DNA from: an uncultured Eubacteriales bacterium | GTDB lineage: Bacteria > Bacillota > Clostridia > Oscillospirales > Oscillospiraceae | Length of the DNA: 64,000 bases | Direction of reading: 5' to 3' | NCBI GenBank assembly: GCA_900545925.1 | Contig: URAZ01000001.1 | Span: forward strand, 55,458-119,457 | Part shown: positions 1 to 6,864 of the stretch, piece after piece | How the letters are laid out: every line of letters begins with the position of its first letter | How positions within the stretch are numbered: position 1 is the stretch's first letter | Made by a program: the position numbers and the translations under genes | Notes under the pieces: generated by a model | The model's input: the letters and a program-made list of their open reading frames with translations, nothing else | What the model was told of the DNA's origin: nothing | Databases searched by the model: none

Positions 1-1
1 C

Positions 2-544
2 TGCATCATCCTCGGCATGGGTGTTCCCACGACCGCGAACTATTGCATCATGGCCTCCACGTGCGCGCCGATCCTGATCAAGATGGGCTACCCGCTCGTC
101 GCCGCGCATTTCTTCGTGTTCTACTTCGGCATTGTCGCCGACATCACGCCGCCCGTCGCGCTGGCCGCCTACGCAGGCTCCGCGATTGCGAAATCGAACC
201 CCATGAAGACTGGCATCAATGCAACCAAACTCGCCATCGCAGCCTTCATCGTCCCGTTCATCTTCGCGTATAACCCGCAGATGCTGTTTGAGAATGTCAC
301 GAGCGTGTTCCAAATCATTCAGATCGTCATTACAGCGCTTCTCGGCATTTTTGCAGTTGCTGCCGGTCTGGAGGGCTATATCCTCCGGCCCATGCACTGG
401 CCGCTGCGCGTGCTCGCGGTGATCGGCGGACTGACGCTGCTGATCCCGGGCACTGTTTCGGATTTAATCGGTCTTGTGATCGTTGCCGGGATCATTGCGC
501 TCCAGGTCATGCAGAACAAAAAGGTCGCACGCGAAGCCGTATAA
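2..544 (+). CDS. TRAP transporter fused permease, C-terminal part (truncated by window edge)
   Basis: The reading frame is open from base 2 and ends at 544, so only the last 180 or so residues are present. The motif GMGVPTTANYCIMAS followed by an aromatic membrane segment and VADITPPVALAAYAGSAIA is typical of the large (DctM-like) subunit of TRAP transporters, especially the long fused DctQM form. These are inner-membrane, cation-driven importers of carboxylates or sialic-acid-like solutes that work with a periplasmic or lipoprotein binding protein. Four or five hydrophobic segments are visible, and the protein ends in a short basic tail (KKVAREAV). The substrate cannot be told from this fragment. 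The last codons and the stop lie inside the first copy of a 52-bp tandem duplication. Confidence 0.85.
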   Translation, partial: CIILGMGVPTTANYCIMASTCAPILIKMGYPLVAAHFFVFYFGIVADITPPVALAAYAGSAIAKSNPMKTGINATKLAIAAFIVPFIFAYNPQMLFENVTSVFQIIQIVITALLGIFAVAAGLEGYILRPMHWPLRVLAVIGGLTLLIPGTVSDLIGLVIVAGIIALQVMQNKKVAREAV

Positions 545-634
545 GTTTTGGGCAAATCATACCGACTGTCCCCTTGCAAAAAGCGAAGCCGTATAAGTTT
601 TGGGCAAATCATACCGACTGTCCCCTTGCAAAAA
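531..634. repeat. Exact 52-bp tandem duplication
   Basis: Bases 531-582 and 583-634 are identical over all 52 positions. The first copy covers the last four codons and the stop of the TRAP permease gene. The second copy repeats those codons outside the gene and ends in the TTGCAA that serves as the -35 element of the next promoter. The perfect identity suggests a recent event, or an assembly artefact. Confidence 0.95.
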
Positions 635-654
635 TCCTTGGAATTGGCTATAAT
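626..654 (+). promoter_or_regulatory. Promoter of the small membrane protein gene
   Basis: TTGCAA at 626-631 and TATAAT at 649-654 are separated by 17 bp. The -35 hexamer lies inside the second copy of the tandem duplication. The start codon follows 45 bp after the -10 element. Confidence 0.75.
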
Positions 655-698
655 ACAGGCAAAGACATGGATGATTTTTGCAAACAGGAGGTCAGAAT

Positions 699-1079
699 AT
701 GAACTGCAAGGTCAAACAGTGCTGCGCAGCGCTGGCAGCGCGGAAGCTTGCCGAGCGCGATCCTGCCATCGTGGAGATCACACGCGGCGGAAAGAACAAA
801 TCGCATCATGTGCTTCGGAAGTCGGACATGAAAAAGGTCGGTCTGATCGCGGGCGGCGCGTTTATCGCGCTCACGGCACTGAATGCGTACAGCCACTACA
901 AGCTCCATCAGGCCATTGCAGACCGTAAGGTTAAGAAGCAGCTCGAACCCATGCGTGCTGAGCTTGAAGAGCTGCGTACGCAGAACGAAGCGCTCCGTCA
1001 GGCGCTGGCAGAGATCAAGCCCCGCCAGCAGGAGCCCGCGCCGGAAACAAAGACGGCTGCGGAAAAAACAGCGGAATAA
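699..1079 (+). CDS. Small single-pass membrane protein with C-terminal coiled coil, unknown function
   Basis: A 126-residue protein starting at ATG 699, chosen because AGGAGG (686-691) lies 7 bp upstream. An earlier in-frame start at 678 has no ribosome binding site. The first 40 residues are basic and contain two close cysteines. Residues about 44-62 (KKVGLIAGGAFIALTALNAY) form one membrane segment. The rest is a charged heptad-like helix (about 65-108) and a Pro/Glu/Thr-rich tail. No family was recognised. The gene has its own promoter and a strong terminator, so it is a single-gene unit. A membrane-anchored coiled-coil scaffold is a guess from shape only. Confidence 0.7.
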   Translation: MNCKVKQCCAALAARKLAERDPAIVEITRGGKNKSHHVLRKSDMKKVGLIAGGAFIALTALNAYSHYKLHQAIADRKVKKQLEPMRAELEELRTQNEALRQALAEIKPRQQEPAPETKTAAEKTAE

Positions 1080-1086
1080 CATCGAA

Positions 1087-1118
1087 GCGGCCCCTGTGAA
1101 ATGCAGGGGCCGCTTTTG
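1087..1118 (+). terminator. Rho-independent terminator
   Basis: GCGGCCCCTG (1087-1096) pairs with CAGGGGCCGC (1104-1113) around a 7-nt loop and is followed by TTTTG. It sits 8 bp after the stop of the small membrane protein gene. Confidence 0.9.
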
Positions 1119-1139
1119 TTCTATGCGAAAAAGCAGTTT

Positions 1140-1169
1140 GCAGGGGCCGATGCCCACATCGGCCCCTGC
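1140..1169. repeat. Palindromic GGGGCCGATG repeat, copy 1
   Basis: A 30-bp element with 13-bp perfect arms, GCAGGGGCCGATG and CATCGGCCCCTGC, around CCCA. The same core recurs near 3241, 6626, 19144 and 63765. Confidence 0.9.
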
Positions 1170-1193
1170 AACTTGTAACCGGGTTCAGGTATA

Positions 1194-1760
1194 TTATTTC
1201 TTCAATCTAAAACTCAGGCCATCATATTGTTGCCCGTCGACCTCTCGTGTGCCTACGTTGCGATTGCATTCAACAAAGCCGAGCTTTTCAGCACAACGAA
1301 TCATACGAACATTGCCTGACCAGGTCTGCGTGTAAATTTCGTCCGCGCCGATTTTTAACTGATAATTTATAAAGGCACACAGAGCGTTTGTGCCGATCCC
1401 ATTGCCCCACAAATTGGGTTCGTAAAGACAAATTCCGACAGCCAGATGGACCGTCTGTCCACTCTCGGCTGCTCCGATCCATTCGTAGTTTTCGTCAATG
1501 TGATAGGCGTTTACCGAGCCGATATGCCTGCCGTTCCATTCGATCTCAAGCCTGTAACGACGGACATCATCCGGACGATCTTTTCTGGATTCGTAGGACT
1601 CTGTCCATCTTCTGCGTTCGCTATCTTCGTCAGTATCTTCCTTTTCCCAAGGAGCATCCCAGTTTTCCCATTCGCGCTCCACGGTGAACCAGCGTACATA
1701 GTCTTCAATGTCGGACTCTATCATATCCCGAAGGATAATGTTTTCAAATTCGATCCTCAT
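1194..1760 (-). CDS. GNAT family N-acetyltransferase
   Basis: A protein of about 188 residues with the GNAT fold signature: an N-terminal LRDMIESDIEDYVRWF helix, a beta strand with HIGSVNAYHI, the acetyl-CoA binding loop NLWGNGIGTNALCAFI, and a C-terminal AEKLGFVECNRNVG. It probably transfers an acetyl group from acetyl-CoA to a small molecule or a protein N-terminus; RimJ/RimL-like and aminoglycoside AAC(6')-like members share this layout, and the substrate cannot be read from sequence. The start is the second of two adjacent ATGs (1760), since AAAGGAG then sits 6 bp upstream. A highly acidic stretch (EKEDTDEDSERRR) lies between strands 1 and 2. It is read convergently to the small gene at 699. 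Confidence 0.8.
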   Translation of the reverse strand: MRIEFENIILRDMIESDIEDYVRWFTVEREWENWDAPWEKEDTDEDSERRRWTESYESRKDRPDDVRRYRLEIEWNGRHIGSVNAYHIDENYEWIGAAESGQTVHLAVGICLYEPNLWGNGIGTNALCAFINYQLKIGADEIYTQTWSGNVRMIRCAEKLGFVECNRNVGTREVDGQQYDGLSFRLKK

Positions 1761-1847
1761 CATGAACTCCTTTGCGTTTAATCCAGAGGCTTGTATACAG
1801 TAACTGCTTTGAGATACGCCTTGGCGCACGCGCCGGGCGCGTCTGTT

Positions 1848-2114
1848 TTATATGTGTGCTGAAATCCAGTCGTACATTTCGTGGTAGGCCGCTTCGTTCA
1901 GGGGGAAGGTTTTTTCATCCTCCATCTGGCTTTTTTCGTAGCAGTATTCGCCGTGCCAGCATTCGCATTTCATGCTGCTCTCGTCGAAGTTGACCTCCTT
2001 CTGCGTCAGCATGACGATGTTCGGCGTGACGCGGAAGCGGAGTTTGCCATAGCTTCCGGTAAAGATGTTGTTGTTTTCAAAGCTGTGCAGCACCGGCAGA
2101 AATAACGGTTCCAT
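1848..2114 (-). CDS. Small hypothetical protein, 88 residues
   Basis: An 88-residue soluble protein starting at ATG 2114, with AGGAGG 10 bp upstream and a good promoter behind it (ATCATA/CGGCAA read on minus). It contains three cysteines in a CECWHGEYC cluster, which might bind a metal, and an acidic middle. It has no signal peptide or membrane segment. No family was recognised. It is divergent from the EamA transporter gene and ends 88 bp before the acetyltransferase start, so the two minus-strand genes could be co-transcribed. Confidence 0.65.
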   Translation of the reverse strand: MEPLFLPVLHSFENNNIFTGSYGKLRFRVTPNIVMLTQKEVNFDESSMKCECWHGEYCYEKSQMEDEKTFPLNEAAYHEMYDWISAHI

Positions 2115-2140
2115 ATGCGTCTGCCCTCCTCTTTTTGTGT

Positions 2141-2169
2141 ATCATACCACAATTTCCGCCGCACGGCAA
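2141..2169 (-). promoter_or_regulatory. Promoter of the 88-residue protein gene
   Basis: On the minus strand TTGCCG (2169-2164) and TATGAT (2146-2141) are 17 bp apart. Its -35 element is only 6 bp from the -35 of the divergent promoter at 2176. Confidence 0.7.
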
Positions 2170-2175
2170 GATTGT

Positions 2176-2204
2176 TTGACTTTGCCCGCGCGGTATGCTA
2201 TGAT
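2176..2204 (+). promoter_or_regulatory. Promoter of the EamA transporter gene
   Basis: TTGACT at 2176-2181 and TATGAT at 2199-2204, spacer 17 bp. Confidence 0.8.
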
Positions 2205-2241
2205 TGCTTGGATTCTTTTTTACGATAAAGGGGCAAAGGCA

Positions 2242-3138
2242 ATGCAAAAGCAGACAAAAGGCAGTATTCTGCTTCTCCTGTGCGCCATGATCTGGGGCGC
2301 GGCGTTCGTCGCTCAGAGCGAGGGCATGCAGTATGTTGGACCATTTACGATGGGCGCGACGCGTTTTTTTCTGGCGGGGCTTGTGCTTCTGCCGGTCATT
2401 GCTGTGCTCGACCGCAAGGGTTGGTCGCAGAACCGCGCGGTCACGCAATCGGATAAGAAAAAGCAGCTGCTGGCCGGCGTGATCTGCGGCGTGCTGCTGT
2501 TCGCGGCGACGACGCTCCAGCAGTTCGGCCTTCTTGATACAACGGTCGGAAAATCCGGATTTGTAACGGCACTTTATATCGTGTTCGTCCCCATTCTGGG
2601 TGCGGTCATAGGCAAGCGTGCCGGACTGCGGGTCTGGCTCTGCGCACTGGCTGCTGTGTGCGGAATGTATCTGCTGTGTGTCGGCTCCGGCTTTTCGGTT
2701 TCAGGCGGCGATCTGCTGACGCTTGGGTGCGCGGTACTGTTCGCAATTCATATCTGCTATGTCGGCGCGGTCGTGCCGCATATGGACGGTGTGCGGCTAA
2801 GCTGCGTGCAGTTCCTGGTCTGCTCCGCGCTGTCGGCGGTCGGTATGCTCCTGTTTGAAGCGCCAGACTGGGGTTCCATTTTACAGTGCTGGTGGCCCAT
2901 TGTCTATGCGGGTGTTTTCTCCGGCGGCGTGGCATATACGTTTCAGATCATCGGCGAACGTGACGTGCAGCCAACGTTGGCGTCTCTGCTTATGAGCCTG
3001 GAATCCGTCTTTGCCGCCCTGTTCGGCTGGCTGCTGCTCAACCAAACGCTCTCCGCACGGGAACTGTTCGGCTGCGCGGTCATGTTCGCGGCGATTATTC
3101 TGTCGCAGCTGCCGGAGAGGCGGAAGGGCGCTGTGTAA
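2242..3138 (+). CDS. EamA/DMT family transporter
   Basis: A 298-residue inner-membrane protein with ten hydrophobic segments arranged as two five-helix EamA repeats, the usual size and layout of the drug/metabolite transporter superfamily. Typical motifs are the N-terminal ILLLLCAMIWGAAFVAQ, GATRFFLAGLVLLP after helix 2, and the C-terminal SLLMSLESVFAALFGWLLLNQTLS. Family members export amino acids, nucleobases or other metabolites; the substrate is unknown. The start at ATG 2242 is preferred to earlier in-frame starts because it follows a purine-rich AAAGGGG and the promoter at 2176-2204. It is a single-gene unit closed by a strong terminator. Confidence 0.9.
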   Translation: MQKQTKGSILLLLCAMIWGAAFVAQSEGMQYVGPFTMGATRFFLAGLVLLPVIAVLDRKGWSQNRAVTQSDKKKQLLAGVICGVLLFAATTLQQFGLLDTTVGKSGFVTALYIVFVPILGAVIGKRAGLRVWLCALAAVCGMYLLCVGSGFSVSGGDLLTLGCAVLFAIHICYVGAVVPHMDGVRLSCVQFLVCSALSAVGMLLFEAPDWGSILQCWWPIVYAGVFSGGVAYTFQIIGERDVQPTLASLLMSLESVFAALFGWLLLNQTLSARELFGCAVMFAAIILSQLPERRKGAV

Positions 3139-3141
3139 AGC

Positions 3142-3176
3142 GACCCGGTACGGTGCTTCCGTACCGGGTCTTGTTT
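3142..3176 (+). terminator. Rho-independent terminator of the EamA gene
   Basis: GACCCGGTACGG (3142-3153) pairs perfectly with CCGTACCGGGTC (3159-3170) around TGCTT and is followed by TTGTTT. Confidence 0.9.
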
Positions 3177-3184
3177 ATTGGAGC

Positions 3185-3270
3185 AGTTGGCAGGGGCGGG
3201 GCTCCGCCTGATGGGCAGTTGAAAATATGCACAGCATTCTGTAGGGGCCGATGCCTACATCGGCCCCTAC
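3185..3270. repeat. Palindromic GGGGCCGATG repeat, copy 2, with upstream GGCAGGGGCG module
   Basis: The palindrome at 3241-3270 has 13-bp perfect arms (GTAGGGGCCGATG / CATCGGCCCCTAC) around CCTA. Upstream at 3185 is AGTTGGCAGGGGCG, which recurs at 19053, also upstream of a repeat of this family. The stretch is noncoding. Confidence 0.85.
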
Positions 3271-3315
3271 AAACAGATATGTAGGTGCTTACGGATTCGC
3301 TGTAAATTTTTTTGC

Positions 3316-3783
3316 TTATTCAATCAGGCAGACAGTGTGGGCGGCGATGCCTTCGCCGGAGCCGGTAAAGCCGAGGCGTTCTTCGGTCGTCGCCTTGACG
3401 CTGATGTTTCCGATATCGGTGCGCAGCGCATCGGCAATATTCCGGCGCATCTGCGCGATATACGGCGCAAGCTTTGGCCGCTGGGCGATGATGGTCGCGT
3501 CGAGATTGCCGAGGCGGTATCCGGCCTCTGCCAGTCTCCGGCTGACCTCGCGCAGCAGCTCCATGCTGTCCGCGCCGAGATAGCGGTCGTCGTTATCCGG
3601 GAAAAGCTTGCCGATGTCGCCCATGGCCGCCGCGCCGAGCAGCGCGTCCATGACGGCATGGACAAGCACATCCGCGTCGGAATGACCGTCCAGTCCCTTT
3701 TCATACGGGATCGTCACGCCGCCGAGAATCAGCACCCGGCCGGATACGAGCCGGTGAACGTCATAGCCATGGCCGATTCTCAT
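3316..3783 (-). CDS. ispF: 2-C-methyl-D-erythritol 2,4-cyclodiphosphate synthase
   Basis: A 155-residue protein, full family length. It cyclises CDP-methylerythritol 2-phosphate, the fifth step of the MEP isoprenoid pathway, as a cytosolic trimer. Visible signatures are the N-terminal GHGYDVHR (metal-binding Asp and His), [13 protein letters not shown] with the third metal ligand His, [11 protein letters not shown], and the C-terminal [20 protein letters not shown] that holds the CDP moiety. Its ATG overlaps the stop of ispD as ATGA (3780-3783), which implies translational coupling to the preceding step of the same pathway. Confidence 0.97.
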   Translation of the reverse strand: MRIGHGYDVHRLVSGRVLILGGVTIPYEKGLDGHSDADVLVHAVMDALLGAAAMGDIGKLFPDNDDRYLGADSMELLREVSRRLAEAGYRLGNLDATIIAQRPKLAPYIAQMRRNIADALRTDIGNISVKATTEERLGFTGSGEGIAAHTVCLIE

Positions 3784-4517
3784 ACGCCCGCCCTCCTGCG
3801 CAGGATCAGCGCAGCCAGTTCCAGATCGAGCGGCGTTGTAATCTTCAGATTTTCTTCATCGCCGTCGGTCAGCTGCACGGGCATGCCGAGCGCTTCGACA
3901 GCGCTGCAATCATCCGTGATTGCAATTTCCTGTTCTTTCGCATTCTGAAGCGCTGCGGCAAGCAGATCACGGTCGAAAACCTGCGGGGTTTGGACGGCGT
4001 AGAGTTTGCTGCGGTCGGGCGTTTCCTCAACTGCGCCATCTGTCGAGACTTTGATGGTGTCCTTGACGCGCACAGCGGGCGCTGCTGCACCGAACTTTTT
4101 TGCCTTGGAAACAGCGCGGCAGATGACTGCGTCGGTCACGAGCGGCCGTGCGCCGTCGTGGACGGCAACAAGCTGCGTGCGGTCAGAAACAGCTGCAAGT
4201 CCCGCCATGACGGAATCTGTCCGCGTCTCGCCGCCCGCGACGACCATGCGCATTTTGTCATACGCTTTGAGATACCGGCTGACCTTTTCCAGCAGTTCCT
4301 GCTGCGTGACAACGATAATCTCATCGATCATGGCGCACTTATCAAACACGTCAACCGTCCGGCAGATGACCGGCAGGTTTTCCAGCACCGTCAGAATCTT
4401 ATTCGTACCGCCCATGCGCGAGGATGTGCCTGCGGCGACGATCACGGCAGCACAGTAGGACCGCCCAATCTTCTCCTTGATTGCAAGCCCCTTGCGGAGC
4501 CTTTCGCTGAGTTTCAT
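3780..4517 (-). CDS. ispD: 2-C-methyl-D-erythritol 4-phosphate cytidylyltransferase
   Basis: A 245-residue enzyme that joins CTP and methylerythritol 4-phosphate, the third step of the MEP pathway. The CTP-binding loop [15 protein letters not shown] is at about residues 22-36, followed by [17 protein letters not shown], the [10 protein letters not shown] motif and the [10 protein letters not shown] and TDDCSAVE motifs. The first 20 residues (basic, helical) are an extension compared with most IspD proteins, but ATG 4517 has AGGAG 9 bp upstream and is well supported. It lies 16 bp after murD and overlaps ispF by 4 bp, so murD-ispD-ispF looks like one operon coupling undecaprenyl precursor supply and peptidoglycan synthesis. 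Confidence 0.96.
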   Translation of the reverse strand: MKLSERLRKGLAIKEKIGRSYCAAVIVAAGTSSRMGGTNKILTVLENLPVICRTVDVFDKCAMIDEIIVVTQQELLEKVSRYLKAYDKMRMVVAGGETRTDSVMAGLAAVSDRTQLVAVHDGARPLVTDAVICRAVSKAKKFGAAAPAVRVKDTIKVSTDGAVEETPDRSKLYAVQTPQVFDRDLLAAALQNAKEQEIAITDDCSAVEALGMPVQLTDGDEENLKITTPLDLELAALILRRRAGV

Positions 4518-4533
4518 ACCTGTTTTCTCCTGT

Positions 4534-5907
4534 TCACAGCCCTTGCACGAGCGTTTTATAGGTTTCCCCGCGCACCATAAAATTCTTGAACTGGTCAAAT
4601 GCGGCGCAAGCTGGGGAAAGTGTCACGATATCCCCGGGGACAGTATACTGCTTTGCCAACCGTACCGCTTCTTCGAGCGTCTGCGCATGCAGAATTTCGG
4701 GCTGCCCATTCAAATAGTTCGGCGCAGACTTGACCGCTGCTTCGATCTTCTCCGCCGTCGCGCCGCAGAGAATCAAAAGGCGCACATGCGCACAGATCTC
4801 CGGCCCCAGCACATCAAACGGTATTTTTTTATCATATCCGCCTGCGATCAAAACCAGCTTCTGATGGAATGAATGCAGGCCCGCGATCGTGCGCGATGGG
4901 CTGGAGGCGATGGAATCGTTATAATATTTCACACCGTCCAGTTCCCGGACAAACTCAATCCGGTGCTCCACTCCCGCGAATGTGCGCGCAATCTCGTCGA
5001 TATCTTCTTCTGTCGCAAGCCCCTCAACAGCGCAGGCGGCGGCCATATAGTTTTCGATATTGTGGACACCCGGGATGCGGATATCCGCAGCGGCCATGAT
5101 CCGCTTCCCATTTCTGTAGATCACGCCGTCTTCCAGATATACGCCGTTTTCCGGCTTTGTCTGCCGGGAGAAGTACTCCACTGTTCCGTTTGCATCAGCT
5201 GCAAAACCGCGCGTAATAGCATTGTCGTAATTCAGAATAACCTTTCCGGCTTCACTCTGATGCGCAAAGACGTTTTTCTTGGCCTGCACATACTCTGCCA
5301 TGTCCTTATGCACATCCAGATGGTTCGGAGCCACGTTCGTCACAACGGCAATATCGGCTGAGCGCTCCATCGTCATAAGCTGGAAGGAACTGAGTTCGAC
5401 AACAGCAATGTCTGTCGGCGTCATGTCCGCTGCCTGCGGCAGAAGCGGCGCGCCAATATTGCCGCCGAGCCAGACGCGATGCCCCGCATGCTCAAGAATT
5501 TTCGCAATCAACGTCGTGGTGGTCGTTTTGCCGTCGGATCCGGTCACGGCGATGATATGGCAGGGGCAGACCTCGAAAAATACCTCCATCTCGCTGGTAA
5601 TCTCCGCACCGCTTTCACGCAGCTGGCGCAGCGCCGGGATATCTGGGTGCATGCCGGGGGTGCGGAAGACAATATCGGCCTGCACATCGTCAAGATAATG
5701 TTCCCCAACGTGAAGCACAGCACCTGCCTGCTCCAGTTCCAGAACCTCCGCGTCAAGTTTTTCGCGCGGCGTTTTATCACAGGCCAGAACACAGATGCCG
5801 CGCGCAAGGAGCATGCGAATAAGCGGCCGGTTGCTCACGCCAATGCCGAGCACAGCGACTCTTTTATCGGTAAGGGAATCAAAATACTGATCAACAAGAT
5901 GATTCAT
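4534..5907 (-). CDS. murD: UDP-N-acetylmuramoyl-L-alanine--D-glutamate ligase
   Basis: A 457-residue cytosolic Mur ligase that adds D-glutamate to UDP-MurNAc-L-Ala using ATP. The N-terminal Rossmann-like domain has VAVLGIGVSNRPLI (about 17-30), the ATP loop GSDGKT is at 123-128, and the central domain contains ELSSFQL and NVAPNHLDVH. The C-terminal domain starts near GVEHRIEFVRELDGVKYYNDSIA, with the conserved His-Arg and DS-A-(T/S)SP motifs. The start is ATG 5907 with GAGG 9 bp upstream; an in-frame TTG two codons earlier is less likely. It is transcribed from a promoter back to back with that of rnpB. Confidence 0.96.
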   Translation of the reverse strand: MNHLVDQYFDSLTDKRVAVLGIGVSNRPLIRMLLARGICVLACDKTPREKLDAEVLELEQAGAVLHVGEHYLDDVQADIVFRTPGMHPDIPALRQLRESGAEITSEMEVFFEVCPCHIIAVTGSDGKTTTTTLIAKILEHAGHRVWLGGNIGAPLLPQAADMTPTDIAVVELSSFQLMTMERSADIAVVTNVAPNHLDVHKDMAEYVQAKKNVFAHQSEAGKVILNYDNAITRGFAADANGTVEYFSRQTKPENGVYLEDGVIYRNGKRIMAAADIRIPGVHNIENYMAAACAVEGLATEEDIDEIARTFAGVEHRIEFVRELDGVKYYNDSIASSPSRTIAGLHSFHQKLVLIAGGYDKKIPFDVLGPEICAHVRLLILCGATAEKIEAAVKSAPNYLNGQPEILHAQTLEEAVRLAKQYTVPGDIVTLSPACAAFDQFKNFMVRGETYKTLVQGL

Positions 5908-5940
5908 ATCCAAAAGCCTCTTTTATCATTTCCTGTCTGT

Positions 5941-5969
5941 ATTATATCCGCGCGGGAAAGAAATTGCAA
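5941..5969 (-). promoter_or_regulatory. murD-ispD-ispF promoter
   Basis: On the minus strand TTGCAA (5969-5964) and TATAAT (5946-5941) are separated by 17 bp. Confidence 0.8.
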
Positions 5970-5974
5970 TCCAT

Positions 5975-6003
5975 TTGACTTTTTCCTGCAAATAAAGTAC
6001 AAT
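5975..6003 (+). promoter_or_regulatory. rnpB promoter
   Basis: TTGACT at 5975-5980 and TACAAT at 5998-6003 with a 17-bp spacer place the transcription start at about 6010, exactly at the first paired base of the RNase P RNA. Confidence 0.85.
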
Positions 6004-6010
6004 ACTTCCG

Positions 6011-6365
6011 CGACCGGGTCGGACAGTCGCGGGCGCAGCGCCGAAAGGCCGCGCATGAGGAAAGTCCGGGCTCCGCAGGGCAAGGATAACGGGTAACGCC
6101 CGCCCAGAGCGATCTGAGGAAAAGTGCAACAGAAATAAACCGCCGGAGGCAGTGTAAGCTGTCTCCAGCAAGGGTGGAAAGGTGCGGTAAGAGCGCACCC
6201 AATGGCGTGCGAAAGCGTCCATTGCTGTAAACTCTATCCGGAGCAACACCGCAGAGGAAGCAAGGCTTGCCCGGCTGCTTCCGAGAAGGTGGCTGGAGCG
6301 CACCGGCAACGGTGCGCCTAGATAGATGACTGTCGATGACAGAACCCGGCTTATAGACCCGATCG
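6011..6365 (+). ncRNA. rnpB: RNase P RNA, bacterial class A
   Basis: This is the catalytic RNA that trims the 5' leader of pre-tRNAs. The conserved core elements are all present and in order: GAGGAAAGTCCGGGCT near 6056, CAACAGAAATAAACCGCC near 6126, AGGGTGGAAAGGTGCGGTAAG near 6170, and GATAGATGACTGTC then GACAGAACCCGGCTTA near 6321-6352. The ends were set from the P1 stem, in which CGACCGGGTC (6011-6020) pairs with GACCCGATCG (6356-6365) with one mismatch. The length of about 355 nt fits class A, the type found in Clostridia rather than Bacilli. It has its own promoter and terminator. Confidence 0.97.
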
Positions 6366-6371
6366 TAAAAG

Positions 6372-6402
6372 CGCCTCCGCTGAAAAGCGGGGGTGTTTTT
6401 TT
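6372..6402 (+). terminator. rnpB terminator
   Basis: CGCCTCCGCT (6372-6381) pairs with AGCGGGGGTG (6386-6395) around GAAA, with two G-U pairs, and is followed by seven T. Confidence 0.88.
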
Positions 6403-6827
6403 GTTGGTGATTTAAGGACTTTTCTGATGCAATCACTCATATTAGAAATTTGTGACTGCCCTTCAGCATTTTCTTTTGCTTCTCCAAAAGAAAACGAGCC
6501 CGGATGGATTTCGATTTCCCTCCGGCCCTCCTTGAACCGACCTGAAAAACCTCTTCGGTTTTTCTGGACTTTTCCCGCGAAATTTGGAGCAGTTCAGAAT
6601 TTCCGACGCTACTCTTATGCGCTTCGTAGGGGCCGATGCCTACATCGGCCCCTACGGAACTCCGGCGAATTCGTACTACTCTTCACATTTTTAACGCAAG
6701 GCGTTTTTTCCGCAGATATTAAATCGTAACTGCTCACAATCTGTTGTACCGTAACCAGCGCCTCTTTTCTCCCGCTTCTTTTCCGGCAAGGCGAAAAAAA
6801 GCGACCGCCGGAGACATGACCAACCGG
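6403..6827. other. Noncoding gap between rnpB and clpE with one palindromic repeat
   Basis: No credible gene is seen. The stretch holds short hairpins (for example GAAAAACC / GGTTTTTC near 6544-6563), a CTTTTGCTTCTCCAAAAG inverted repeat near 6474, and the palindromic repeat at 6626-6655. A 100-codon open frame across it has no ribosome binding site and runs through the repeat. Confidence 0.7.
6626..6655. repeat. Palindromic GGGGCCGATG repeat, copy 3
   Basis: Identical over all 30 bp to the palindrome at 3241-3270. It is followed 10 bp later by GCGAATTCG, a motif also found next to the copies at 19144 and 63765. Confidence 0.92.
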
Positions 6828-6861
6828 AAAATGCGCCCGACAAGACTGTCAGGCGCATTTT
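6828..6861 (-). terminator. clpE terminator
   Basis: AAAATGCGCC (6828-6837) pairs with GGCGCATTTT (6852-6861); an inner GACA/TGTC pair extends the hairpin. Read on minus it begins 3 bp after the clpE stop and ends in TTTT. Confidence 0.8.
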
Positions 6862-6864
6862 GAA

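Noticed and set aside
5926..6436. Minus-strand frames of 127 and 164 codons
   Set aside because: They lie across the RNase P RNA gene, whose conserved elements explain the sequence.
6427..6729. A 100-codon plus frame after rnpB
   Set aside because: It has no ribosome binding site and runs through a palindromic repeat; its composition is not protein-like.
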